From: CAIRYW01 sp041665985
GTDB lineage: Bacteria; Patescibacteriota; Minisyncoccia; Phycocordibacterales; CAIRYW01
DNA length: 59,966 nt
Reading direction: 5' to 3'
NCBI GenBank assembly: GCA_041665985.1
Contig: JBAYHV010000001.1
Span: forward strand, 1 to 59,966
The position numbers were made by a program, and so were the translations under genes. The notes under the pieces were generated by a model that did no database searches, was not told the origin of the DNA, and saw nothing but the letters and a program-made list of their open reading frames with translations. Positions 47,402 through 55,843 of the stretch are shown piece after piece. How positions within the stretch are numbered: the first letter of the stretch is position 1; each line of letters begins with the position of its first letter.

Positions 47402-49063
47402 ATGAATAACTTCAACAAAATTGAATATTACGATCTAAAAGATGAATCCTTGCAAGGAAGATTACCTGATGTTGTTGGCCGAAGTGAAGAAATTGAACGT
47501 ATTAATCGTGTAATAAATAGACGAATAAATAATAATATTCTTTTAATGGGGCCAAGCGGAATAGGTAAAACAACTCTTGTATATGGCTGGATCAAAAAAA
47601 TTAGCAAAGAAAAAAAATACGATCATCTTAAATTCATTCAATTTGACTCAGGTCATTTATTAAATTTAATAAATTCTGGCGAACAGGACAGCGAACTTTC
47701 TTATGTGCTAAATCAATTACCAGCATGCATCTTGTTTATTGATAATTTTGGAAGAATTGCAAATAATAATATTAGTTTAGTAAATTATATGGCAAAAATA
47801 TATAATTTATTACTCAAAAAGCCTGAAATAAGAATAGTCCTTACTCTTGAACCTCATGAATATTCTTGGATAGAAAGGGAGTATCCATCATTTATAAAAT
47901 TATTTGAATCTATTGCAGTAAAAGAACAGAGCATGAATGATTATGTTCATATTCTTGAAAAAAAACTGCCGTATCTTAATCAAACCAGTCACATTATTGT
48001 ACCAACGGAAACTATTAAGGAAATTATCTCTCTTGCAAAACGTTTTCCAAATCTAGGACAACTGCCTCAATCTGGTATAAGTATATTGGATGAATCAATT
48101 GCTTTTGCAGTTTCAAATGAACAAAAAGTTTTATCTGAAAATATTGTTGCTGGTATTATTTCAAGCAAGGTAGGCATACCAAAAACACAACTAAATCATG
48201 ATGAAATAGGAATATTGAATGATCTTGAAAATACTCTTAATCAGCACATCATCAGTCAAAAAAATGCAATTGCAAAGATCACAAAAACTTTACAAAGAGC
48301 AAAGCTTGGTATCAAAAATCAAAATAGGCCTTTGGGATCTTTCTTGATACTTGGACCGTCTGGAGTTGGAAAAACAGAAACAGCAAAAATAATTGCCCAG
48401 ACTTTTTTTGGCCGTTCTGAAAGTTTTATTAGGTTTGATATGTCTGAATTTGGACAAGATCACACCGTCCAGCGCCTAATAGGAGCTCCTGCAGGCTATA
48501 TTGGATACGAAGGAGGAGGAGCGCTTACAAACGCCCTTAAAAAGGAGCCGCACAGCCTTATATTGCTAGATGAAATAGAAAAGGCGCATCCAAAGGTATT
48601 TGATATTTTTCTTCAAGTTCTTGATGATGGACGCTTAACCTCTGGTCAAAATGAGACCGTTGATGCCCGCAATTCAATAATAATGGCAACATCTAATATT
48701 GGGGTGCAAGACATTGTCAAAGAATTTGAATTGGGAGCGGATCTTTCAGATGAATCATTTATTCAGGAAAAAATAATTCCCGCTTTAGAAAAAGTATTTA
48801 GATTGGAATTCATAAATAGATTTGATAGTATAATTATTTTTAACCCTCTAACTCTTGACGGTCTTGTTGAAATTGCTCTACTTGAAATTAAAAAAGTGGA
48901 AAAACGCTTAGCTAAACATAAAGTTCAATTTGATATAGACCCGAGCGTACTTCAAAATAAGATCAAGGATCTAGTTGATCTGCGTTTTGGAGCGCGTCCA
49001 GTAAAAAGATTTATTGAGGAAACCTGTGAATCATTATTAGCGCAATCTCTTTTGAACAAATAA
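47402..49063 (+). CDS. ClpB/ClpC-like double AAA+ ATPase, D1 probably inactive
   Basis: 553 aa. Two AAA+ modules. D1: Walker A GPSGIGKT at 50-57, but Walker B is FIDNFG (about 114-118) with Asn for the catalytic Glu. D2: Walker A GPSGVGKT near 318-325, pore loop AGYIGYEGGG near 364-373, Walker B LLDEIEKAHP near 386-394, sensor ATSNIG and C-terminal RFGARPVKRFIEE. The N domain, the ClpB middle coiled coil and a ClpP-docking loop are absent. It resembles an unfoldase or remodelling ATPase specialised for the neighbouring TraG-like system. Confidence 0.88.
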   Translation: MNNFNKIEYYDLKDESLQGRLPDVVGRSEEIERINRVINRRINNNILLMGPSGIGKTTLVYGWIKKISKEKKYDHLKFIQFDSGHLLNLINSGEQDSELSYVLNQLPACILFIDNFGRIANNNISLVNYMAKIYNLLLKKPEIRIVLTLEPHEYSWIEREYPSFIKLFESIAVKEQSMNDYVHILEKKLPYLNQTSHIIVPTETIKEIISLAKRFPNLGQLPQSGISILDESIAFAVSNEQKVLSENIVAGIISSKVGIPKTQLNHDEIGILNDLENTLNQHIISQKNAIAKITKTLQRAKLGIKNQNRPLGSFLILGPSGVGKTETAKIIAQTFFGRSESFIRFDMSEFGQDHTVQRLIGAPAGYIGYEGGGALTNALKKEPHSLILLDEIEKAHPKVFDIFLQVLDDGRLTSGQNETVDARNSIIMATSNIGVQDIVKEFELGADLSDESFIQEKIIPALEKVFRLEFINRFDSIIIFNPLTLDGLVEIALLEIKKVEKRLAKHKVQFDIDPSVLQNKIKDLVDLRFGARPVKRFIEETCESLLAQSLLNK

Positions 49064-49127
49064 AAATATGAATCTCGTTAGAGAAGTTTTGTTTGGAATT
49101 AGAGAAATATATTAGAAAAAATAAACA

Positions 49128-49241
49128 ATGACAATTTCTTACATAAAATCGAATATACTACGGAAACGCCAGATATTACCAATATTTTCATATATTATAA
49201 TGAGTCGTAATTTAACAGATTTAAATTTTGGAACCGCTTAG
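49128..49241 (+). CDS. Short basic reading frame, 37 aa, doubtful
   Basis: MTISYIKSNILRKRQILPIF... ending LNFGTA. A TATAAT-like box lies inside it, and its end overlaps a GGAA-CGC/GCG-TTCC hairpin just before the next gene, so the region may be a leader instead. No homology recognised. Confidence 0.3.
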   Translation: MTISYIKSNILRKRQILPIFSYIIMSRNLTDLNFGTA

Positions 49242-49262
49242 GCGCTTCCTTTCTCTAACAGG

Positions 49263-49580
49263 ATGAATAAAAAAGAGATCCTACAAAAAAATGAACTACT
49301 GCGGACAAATAATACTGAATCAACAGTAAGCATTTCTGCTTTATCATTAGATCAAGTCGAAAGTGTATACGCTGAAAGAAAAAATATGCTTTCTGGTATT
49401 GAAATGTATATCAATCCGCATTTTCAATCAATATTAAGAATAAAAATAAATAATGAAAGAAAACAACTGCTCGACATACTCGCAGCAAATACAAAGAAAA
49501 CACATGTAGTCGAAAAACCAGCACAAATTTTAGATGATAGATACTTTATACAAAAACATTTAGATCAAAACATTTTTTAA
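49263..49580 (+). CDS. Small helical protein in the TraG cluster
   Basis: 105 aa, mainly charged helix (KEILQKNELLRTNNTESTV...SILRIKINNERKQLLDILAANTKK). No motif or signal peptide. Only 4 nt before the TraG-like ATPase, so translational coupling is likely; may be an accessory or adaptor of that ATPase. Confidence 0.65.
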   Translation: MNKKEILQKNELLRTNNTESTVSISALSLDQVESVYAERKNMLSGIEMYINPHFQSILRIKINNERKQLLDILAANTKKTHVVEKPAQILDDRYFIQKHLDQNIF

Positions 49581-49584
49581 ATTT

Positions 49585-50865
49585 ATGACATCAGTAAACA
49601 TAGGAATAAATGAATACCGTGGCAACAAAAGATCGATCGGATATCAGGACCAAGACAGATTGCGTCATATGTACATGATCGGAAAAACTGGAGTTGGTAA
49701 ATCTACTATTTTTCAAAATATGTGCCTGCAAGATATCAAAAATTCACAAGGAGTGTGCTTTATTGATCCCCATGGAGAATCAATTGATTGGCTACTTCAG
49801 CATATACCTAAAGAAAGATTAGAAGACGTTGTTTTGTTTGATCCAAGTGATACCGAATTTCCTTTTGGATTAAATTTACTTGAAGCAAAAGATGAGCAAG
49901 AAAAAGATTTTTTGGTCAGTGAATGTATCCAAATTTTCTATAAATTATTTGATCCAGAAAAAAGCGGTATCATTGGCCCTCAATTTGAGCATTGGCTTAG
50001 AAACGCTGCTTTGACGGTAATGGCAGGTCCAAGTGGAGGAAGTATCATTGAAATACCGAAATTATTTGTTGATCAGGAATTTTTAATGAACAAACGGAAG
50101 TATTTGACCGACCCGCTTGTTATTGATTTTTGGACAAAACAAATGGCTAAGACATCGGATTTTCATAAAAGTGAAATGCTAAATTACTTTATGTCTAAAT
50201 TTGGATATTTCATGAACAATAAGTTAATGCGGAATATTATTGGACAGCATTCGAGCAGTTTCAAATTTGACAGTTTAATGGATAGCAATAAAATACTTTT
50301 AGTTAATCTTTCAAAAGGAAAAATCGGAGAAGTAAGCGCTCACATGCTTGGATTAATTTTGGTATCAAAATTACAAGCAGCAATTTTAAAGAGGGCAAAC
50401 AGGCCACAAGATGAACGTCTGCCTTTTTATCTTTATGTTGATGAATTTCAAAACTTTACGACTGATTCATTCATTAGTTTACTCAGTGAATCGCGAAAAT
50501 ATGGCCTAGGAGTGCACATTACCAATCAATATCTTGCACAATTGCCTAGCACTATAAAAGACGCTGTATTAGGCAACGTAGGAACTATCCTTTCATTTGA
50601 AGTGGGGGTTGAAGACGCTCAAATATTAGCAAAAGAATTTGAGCCAATAACAATTAATGATTTTTTGGGTCTGCAAAGATTTAATTTTTACATAAAGCTT
50701 ATGATCAACGGAAAGACAAGTAATGTATTTTCTGGAATTAGCATTCCTCCAGAACAAATCCAAAAAAATACAGCTCCAAAAGAAGCAATAATTTCGTTGA
50801 ATCGATTATCCTATGGATCGCCTCAATTGCTTGTTGACGAAAAAATCAAAAATTATCTAGAATAA
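49585..50865 (+). CDS. TraG/VirD4-type (type IV coupling protein-like) ATPase
   Basis: 426 aa. MIGKTGVGKST Walker A at 33-41, CFIDPHGESIDWLLQHIPKERLEDVVLFDPSDTEFPFGLNLLE (typical VirD4/TraG stretch), Walker B FYLYVDEFQNF near 284-292, and SESRKYGLGVHITNQYLAQLP, the Q-containing sensor motif. N-terminal transmembrane anchor helices are missing, as in soluble HerA/FtsK-like relatives. No relaxase or pilin gene is adjacent, so it may pump DNA or protein in a CPR-specific system with the ClpB-like ATPase. Confidence 0.88.
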   Translation: MTSVNIGINEYRGNKRSIGYQDQDRLRHMYMIGKTGVGKSTIFQNMCLQDIKNSQGVCFIDPHGESIDWLLQHIPKERLEDVVLFDPSDTEFPFGLNLLEAKDEQEKDFLVSECIQIFYKLFDPEKSGIIGPQFEHWLRNAALTVMAGPSGGSIIEIPKLFVDQEFLMNKRKYLTDPLVIDFWTKQMAKTSDFHKSEMLNYFMSKFGYFMNNKLMRNIIGQHSSSFKFDSLMDSNKILLVNLSKGKIGEVSAHMLGLILVSKLQAAILKRANRPQDERLPFYLYVDEFQNFTTDSFISLLSESRKYGLGVHITNQYLAQLPSTIKDAVLGNVGTILSFEVGVEDAQILAKEFEPITINDFLGLQRFNFYIKLMINGKTSNVFSGISIPPEQIQKNTAPKEAIISLNRLSYGSPQLLVDEKIKNYLE

Positions 50866-50879
50866 TTGATAAAGCTCTG

Positions 50880-50906
50880 GATCCCCATTTCCACGGGGAT
50901 GACAGC
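50880..50906. repeat. Degenerate REP-like palindrome
   Basis: ATCCCCATTTCCACGGGGAT: CCCC/GGGG hairpin with ATGAC right flank, a divergent member of the REP-like family. The next gene starts after it. Confidence 0.7.
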
Positions 50907-50916
50907 AAGGAAACAA

Positions 50917-51501
50917 ATGAAAAACTACATAGAAATAATAAAAAAAGGAGGAATCGGAGTAATGCCAACTGACACAATTTTAGGCATTATTGGCAGTGCC
51001 TTTTCAAAAAAAGCTGTAAAAAGGATCTATGAGGTCAGAGGGCGCGATAAAAACAAGCCCTTAATAATTCTTATTGAAAATATATCTGAACTAAAAAAAT
51101 TCGGTATAAAAAATATTCCAGAAAAAGAATTAAAGAAAATATGGCCAAATAAGGTCTCAATAATTTTTGAAGCAAAAAGTACAAAATTTAAATATTTGCA
51201 TAGAGACACAAATACCCTGTGCTTTAGAATGCCAAAAAATAAATTTATTCAAAGTATTCTCAAAAAAACAGGTCCATTGGTAGCACCCAGTGCCAATCCA
51301 CAAGGAAAACCTTTTGCAAAAAATATAACTGAGGCCAAAAAATACTTTGGAGATAAAGTTGATTTTTTTATTAAAAATAATTCAAAAAATACAACTTCCT
51401 CTACAATTCTAAAATATTTATCAAAGGAAAAAGTATTTGAATTGGTAAGGGAAGGAGATGTAACAGAGAATGGACTTAGGTCAAAAATCCTGATAAAATA
51501 A
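50917..51501 (+). CDS. tsaC: L-threonylcarbamoyladenylate synthase (Sua5/YrdC)
   Basis: 194 aa. Activates threonine with bicarbonate and ATP for the t6A modification of ANN-decoding tRNAs. KKGGIGVMPTDTILGIIG at the N-terminus, KRIYEVRGRDKNKPLIILI (KxR and SxN-type pocket), RMPKN and GPLVAPSANPQGKPF match the YrdC fold. Sua5 C-terminal domain absent, so TsaC type. Start placed at 50917, after the REP-like palindrome. Confidence 0.9.
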   Translation: MKNYIEIIKKGGIGVMPTDTILGIIGSAFSKKAVKRIYEVRGRDKNKPLIILIENISELKKFGIKNIPEKELKKIWPNKVSIIFEAKSTKFKYLHRDTNTLCFRMPKNKFIQSILKKTGPLVAPSANPQGKPFAKNITEAKKYFGDKVDFFIKNNSKNTTSSTILKYLSKEKVFELVREGDVTENGLRSKILIK

Positions 51502-51509
51502 GCCTTAAT

Positions 51510-52202
51510 ATGAAAAAAAAAGACCGAGCTCCAATAGTTATTTCCCTTGGAGGTTCTCTTATTGTTCCGGAAGCAATTGACACTGATTTTATAAAAAAGT
51601 TTAAAGCAATTATAGATAAAGAGGTTGGTCTCGGAAAAAGATTTATTATTATTTGCGGAGGAGGAAGAATCGCTCGAAACTACCAAATTGCAGGACAAAA
51701 AATAACCAAACTTAGATCAGCTGATATCGATTGGCTGGGAATCCACTCAACACGTCTTAATTCTCAACTGATTAAGACTATTTTTTTGCCTAAAGTTGAG
51801 GAAATTGTAGTTCATGATCCTCATGAAAAAATTACATTTAAAAAATCAATTTTGGTAGCCGCTGGATGGAAACCAGGGTGGTCAACTGACTATGATGCAA
51901 TTTTACTTGCAAAAAGATTTAAGGCGACAAAAGTAATTAATCTTTCAAACATTGATTATGTTTGTGATAAAGATCCCAAAAAACATTCAGATGCAAAAGT
52001 ACTATTAAATATTACATGGAAAGATTATAGAAAATTAATTCCTACTAAATGGTCTCCTGGATTAAGTTCTCCTTTTGATCCAATTGCTTCAAAGGAAGCC
52101 GAAAAATCAAATATTAAAGTGGCTGTAATTAGTGGAGAAAACCTAGACCAACTAGATAACTTCATATACGACAAACCCTTCGAGGGAACTTTGATATACT
52201 AA
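51510..52202 (+). CDS. pyrH: Uridylate kinase-like (amino acid kinase family)
   Basis: 230 aa. Phosphorylates UMP to UDP. VISLGGSLIVPE, FIIICGGGRIARNYQ, KVINLSNIDYVCDKDPKK and PGLSSPFDPIASKEAEKSNIKVAVISG fit the amino acid kinase fold; the GGSLI..DTDF start and short length favour the archaeal-type PyrH. A glutamate-5-kinase-like or other amino acid kinase is the alternative. 8 nt after tsaC. Confidence 0.85.
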   Translation: MKKKDRAPIVISLGGSLIVPEAIDTDFIKKFKAIIDKEVGLGKRFIIICGGGRIARNYQIAGQKITKLRSADIDWLGIHSTRLNSQLIKTIFLPKVEEIVVHDPHEKITFKKSILVAAGWKPGWSTDYDAILLAKRFKATKVINLSNIDYVCDKDPKKHSDAKVLLNITWKDYRKLIPTKWSPGLSSPFDPIASKEAEKSNIKVAVISGENLDQLDNFIYDKPFEGTLIY

Positions 52203-52206
52203 TAAC

Positions 52207-52527
52207 ATGTCTGAGCAACAAGAAAACCCCATAGAAAAAAGAATACCTACTAAAGGAGATCTAATAGAAGCTCTAAGATACGCGTCAACAAAAACTACCG
52301 GAGAAAAAAATCATGTTGTTGATAATGTCTATGCAAGACTAGAGACAGAATTTAATTTTGGTGAAGATGTTGGTTGGAACGATGAAAATATTTTAGATTT
52401 TAAATTAGCAACACAAAAACTTAAATTAATTGTTGATAAAAAAATAAAACAAATTTCTCCTGATTCAACAAAATTTATATGGGTAGCTGATGGTTCCGAA
52501 TATGATGGTAGAAAACTAATCAACTAA
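52207..52527 (+). CDS. Small soluble protein, unknown function
   Basis: 106 aa: IPTKGDLIEALRYAST then a charged, mixed helix/strand sequence ending FIWVADGSEYDGRKLIN. No motif recognised. Follows pyrH by 4 nt, so part of the same transcript. Confidence 0.65.
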   Translation: MSEQQENPIEKRIPTKGDLIEALRYASTKTTGEKNHVVDNVYARLETEFNFGEDVGWNDENILDFKLATQKLKLIVDKKIKQISPDSTKFIWVADGSEYDGRKLIN

Positions 52528-52591
52528 TACAACTATTTTTTTATAAAAAAATCCTTTGATTTCGTAAATATTACTATGTTATAATTCAACA

Positions 52592-52948
52592 ATGAAAAGG
52601 GTAACAAAAAAAGAAATTTCAACTAACGAACTACTTAAAATAGTTACTAAGGGTTTTGATAAATCAAGTAAAGATTTAGGTGAATTGGCTAGAATGGTTG
52701 CAAAAGGTTTTGACGCAGCAAGTAAAGATTTAAATGATTTTAAATCTGACATGAATTCTTTTAAAGATGAGATGTATTCCTTCAAAGACGATATGTATTT
52801 GTTTAAAAAAGATACAGAAGAAAATTTTGAAAAAATAAGAGGAGATATTTTTAACCTTGGGGACAGATACGTCTCGAGATTTGATTTTGATAATCTACTT
52901 GTACGTTTTAGTCGTCTTGAACAAAAACTTCAGGGAAAGAAAAAATAA
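52592..52948 (+). CDS. Coiled-coil protein, unknown function
   Basis: 118 aa. Short N-terminal segment with repeated IVTKGFDKSSKDLGEL / MVAKGFDAASKDLNDF, then a heptad-like series DMNSFKDEMYSFKDDMYLFKKD and a C-terminal helix. Coiled-coil proteins of this build are, from memory, frequent in Parcubacteria. TATAAT (52580-52585) ends 6 nt before the ATG, leaderless. Converges with the atp operon. Confidence 0.7.
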   Translation: MKRVTKKEISTNELLKIVTKGFDKSSKDLGELARMVAKGFDAASKDLNDFKSDMNSFKDEMYSFKDDMYLFKKDTEENFEKIRGDIFNLGDRYVSRFDFDNLLVRFSRLEQKLQGKKK

Positions 52949-52954
52949 TCAGGT

Positions 52955-53176
52955 TTAGTCTACTAGCACAACAACTTTTTCTCCAGTGATCTCAGCAAAT
53001 CCTTTTTTAATAGGGATATTTTTTTCTTTAGTTCTTATTTCTCCTTCTTTAAGTAAAGTAATAAGTGGAATGTGTCCTTTGAGCACTGTTATTTCACCAT
53101 CTTGCGCAGGCAAAGTCACTTCGGTGGTTTCACCTTCATAAACAGTCCCTTGTAATGAGTAAATTTTTATTTGCAT
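52955..53176 (-). CDS. atpC: ATP synthase epsilon subunit, N-terminal domain only
   Basis: 73 aa: the beta-sandwich domain only (IYSLQGTVYEGETTEVTLPAQDGEITVLKGHIPLITLLKEGEI...KGFAEITGEKVVVLVD). The C-terminal two-helix domain (about 50 aa) that inhibits the ATPase in other bacteria is missing, so this enzyme should lack epsilon inhibition. Last gene of the atp operon. Confidence 0.93.
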   Translation of the reverse strand: MQIKIYSLQGTVYEGETTEVTLPAQDGEITVLKGHIPLITLLKEGEIRTKEKNIPIKKGFAEITGEKVVVLVD

Positions 53177-53289
53177 AAATTTTCTTAAATTCTAAATCCT
53201 AATTTCTAAATTCTAAACAATACCTAAATTCAAATTTTTAATATTAAAATTTTGAATTTGTTTAGAATTTAGTATTTCAATATTCGTGC
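53177..53289. repeat. AT-rich foldback spacer between atpD and atpC
   Basis: TTCTAAATTCTAAACAA pairs imperfectly with the TTGTTTAGAATTTAG end of the spacer; inside, CAAATTTTTAATATTAAAATTTTG forms a second hairpin. Non-coding, almost pure A/T. Confidence 0.6.
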
Positions 53290-54672
53290 TTACGCTTTTA
53301 CTTCCTCAATACTTCCAACAAGATAGAATGAACCTTCTGGCTTATCATCATGTTTTCCTTCGATAATTTCTTTAAAGCTTCTTACAGTATCAGCACGTGA
53401 CACGAATTTTCCTGGTCTTCCTGTAAAGGCTTCGGCAACGAAGAATGGTTGTGACAAGAATTTTTGAATTTTTCTTGCTCGTTCTACAAGCAGTTTATCA
53501 TCAGCAGAAAGTTCTTCAATACCCAAAATTGCAATAATATCTTGAAGTTCCTTGTATCTTTGTAGAATTCTTTGAACTTCTCGGGCAACTTGGTAGTGTT
53601 CTTCTCCAACAATGTTTGGATCAAGGGCTCCTGAAATTGAGTCCAAAGGATCCACAGCAGGATAAATTCCAAGCTCAGAAAGAGGTCTTGAAAGCACGAT
53701 AGTTGAGTCTAGATGGGCAAATGTAGTTGCAGGCGCTGGGTCTGTTACGTCGTCAGCAGGCACATAAACAGCCTGTACAGAGGTTACAGAACCTTTATTT
53801 GTTGATGTAATTCTTTCTTGTAGTGCGCCCATCTCATTTGCAAGAGTTGGCTGATATCCAGCAGCTGATGGCATTCTTCCAAGAAGCGCCGACACTTCAG
53901 AACCAGCCTGTGTAAATCTAAAAATATTATCGATGAACAAAAGCACATCTTTTCCTTCTGTGTCTCTAAAATATTCTGTCATTGTAAGTCCGGCAAGAGC
54001 AACTCTTTGTCTTGCTCCAGGAACTTCGTTCATTTGTCCGAACACCAAAGCAGTTTGTCCAAGCACTCCTGAATCTTTCATTTCATTGTAAAGATCGTTT
54101 CCTTCTCGAGTTCTTTCTCCAACTCCAGCAAAAACAGAATATCCTTTGTGAACTGTTGCCACGTTTCGAATAAGTTCTTGAAGAAGAACTGTTTTTCCTA
54201 CTCCAGCTCCTCCAAAGAGACCAATCTTTCCTCCCTTAATAAAAGGGCAAATAAGGTCAATAACCTTAATTCCTGTTTCAAAAATTTTAACTTCTGTTGA
54301 TTGTTCAGCAAAAGTTGGAGCCTTGCGATGGATAGGCCATCTTTCTTTTGTTGTGACCTGAGGCATATTGTCGATAGGTTCTCCAAGAAGATTAAACATT
54401 CTTCCTAGAACTTCTTTACCAACCGGCACAGAAATAGGTGCTCCAGTATCAACTGCATCGTCTCCTCGTCTTAATCCATCAGTTGGTCCCATAGAAACGC
54501 ATCGTACTCGTCCTTCTCCAAGGTGTGATGCAACCTCTAGAACGATAGTGCTTCCATCTTCTTTCTTAACATTAATAGCGTTATAGATCGCAGGAACATT
54601 TTCGCCGAATTCGATGTCGACTACCGCTCCGATAACTTGAATGACTTTTCCGTTTTTCATAATATCTTTCAT
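53290..54672 (-). CDS. atpD: ATP synthase F1 beta subunit
   Basis: 460 aa catalytic subunit. Walker A GGAGVGKT, GERTREGNDLY, Walker B ALVFGQMNEVPGAR...LLFIDNIFRFTQAGSEVSALLGRMPSA, VPADDVTDPAPATTFAHLD. All catalytic motifs intact. A second in-frame ATG four codons later (54660) is the alternative start. Confidence 0.97.
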   Translation of the reverse strand: MKDIMKNGKVIQVIGAVVDIEFGENVPAIYNAINVKKEDGSTIVLEVASHLGEGRVRCVSMGPTDGLRRGDDAVDTGAPISVPVGKEVLGRMFNLLGEPIDNMPQVTTKERWPIHRKAPTFAEQSTEVKIFETGIKVIDLICPFIKGGKIGLFGGAGVGKTVLLQELIRNVATVHKGYSVFAGVGERTREGNDLYNEMKDSGVLGQTALVFGQMNEVPGARQRVALAGLTMTEYFRDTEGKDVLLFIDNIFRFTQAGSEVSALLGRMPSAAGYQPTLANEMGALQERITSTNKGSVTSVQAVYVPADDVTDPAPATTFAHLDSTIVLSRPLSELGIYPAVDPLDSISGALDPNIVGEEHYQVAREVQRILQRYKELQDIIAILGIEELSADDKLLVERARKIQKFLSQPFFVAEAFTGRPGKFVSRADTVRSFKEIIEGKHDDKPEGSFYLVGSIEEVKA

Positions 54673-54708
54673 ATTCTTATAATTTATTTTATTAATTTTA
54701 CTATTCTT

Positions 54709-55635
54709 TTAATTTTGATTTTCCAACGCCTCCTTACCAGAAGTAATTTCGATCAGTTCTTTGGTAATTTGAGCCTGTCTTGTTTTGTTAAATAAAATCG
54801 TAAGCTCTCCGATCATATCTTTTGCATTTTCTGATGCATTCTTCATCGCCACCATTCTGGAAGAATGCTCTGAAGCATTGGCCTCCAAAATACTGTGAAG
54901 AATTTCAATTTCAACCAAGGCAGGGACTAATTCCTTTACAACAGTCTCAACATTTGGTTCATATTTATATTCAAAATTATCATTCAGAGCAGTTTTTCTC
55001 AGTTCTGAAAATTTTCCTGTGACTGGAATAATATTTTCAATAACTTTTTTTAAAACATCAGTCTCAAGAGGAAGTAACGGGCGAACCACAACTTCTTGTT
55101 TTAGAGCTGAAATAAAATTTGTATAAACTAAAAAAACCCTATCGTAAGTTTTATTTTCAAAAAGTGAAATAATTTTTTTGGCAATTGGCTCAACCTGAAA
55201 AAGTTCAGCAAAATCTCCAATACCTTCAAAACTTGAAACAACATTTGAGCCTCTTCTATTAAAATAATCTCGTCCTCTTTTTCCGATAGCAATTATTTCC
55301 GATCCTGAATGTTCATTTAAAGCAATTTCAGTTTTTCTGATGACATTGCTATTAAATGATCCAGCGAGACCTTTGTCTGAAGTAATAACAACAAAAAGAT
55401 CTTTTCCTCCTGTTCTAACGTCAAAAAGTGGAGAAGATTTTCTTGGAAGCTCGCCTAATTTTTCTTCAATATGCTTTAAAATACTTAAAGCATAAAGGGC
55501 AAATGGACGTCCTTTGATCGCAGAAGCCTCACTCTTGCGCATTTTAACAGCAGAAACAGCTTCCATAGCCTTTGTAATTTGCCTAATGTTTTGAGTTGAG
55601 CGTATTCTGTTTTTAATTTCTCTTCCTGTTGCCAT
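54709..55635 (-). CDS. atpG: ATP synthase F1 gamma subunit
   Basis: 308 aa rotor shaft. Conserved N-terminal helix TGREIKNRIRSTQNIRQITKAMEAVSAVKMRK and C-terminal ASEHSSRMVAMKNASENAKDMI...LFNKTRQAQITKELIEITSG. Middle domain DLFVVITSDKGLAGSFNSNV. Normal length. Confidence 0.96.
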   Translation of the reverse strand: MATGREIKNRIRSTQNIRQITKAMEAVSAVKMRKSEASAIKGRPFALYALSILKHIEEKLGELPRKSSPLFDVRTGGKDLFVVITSDKGLAGSFNSNVIRKTEIALNEHSGSEIIAIGKRGRDYFNRRGSNVVSSFEGIGDFAELFQVEPIAKKIISLFENKTYDRVFLVYTNFISALKQEVVVRPLLPLETDVLKKVIENIIPVTGKFSELRKTALNDNFEYKYEPNVETVVKELVPALVEIEILHSILEANASEHSSRMVAMKNASENAKDMIGELTILFNKTRQAQITKELIEITSGKEALENQN

Positions 55636-55843
55636 TTTATTTTCTTATGGAACCTAACTTAAAAATAAACGCTTATTAATAAAAACTGAAAACACAGCTT
55701 GAACATTTAAATCCAAAAATTTTAGTAAAAAATTAAGTTTCGTCAGTCTACATAGCGAAGCTATGCCTCCTTCCTCATCCTTCATTTTTTCCTTTAAAAT
55801 TTTAAAATTTACTTTGTTCATTATTTTTAACTTAGATTCCTAA
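55636..55843. other. Spacer between atpA and atpG
   Basis: 208 nt, AT-rich, no gene. A small CATAGC-gaa-GCTATG hairpin and TTTAAAATTTTAAA-type self-complementary runs occur. It is unusually long for an atp operon. Confidence 0.5.
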
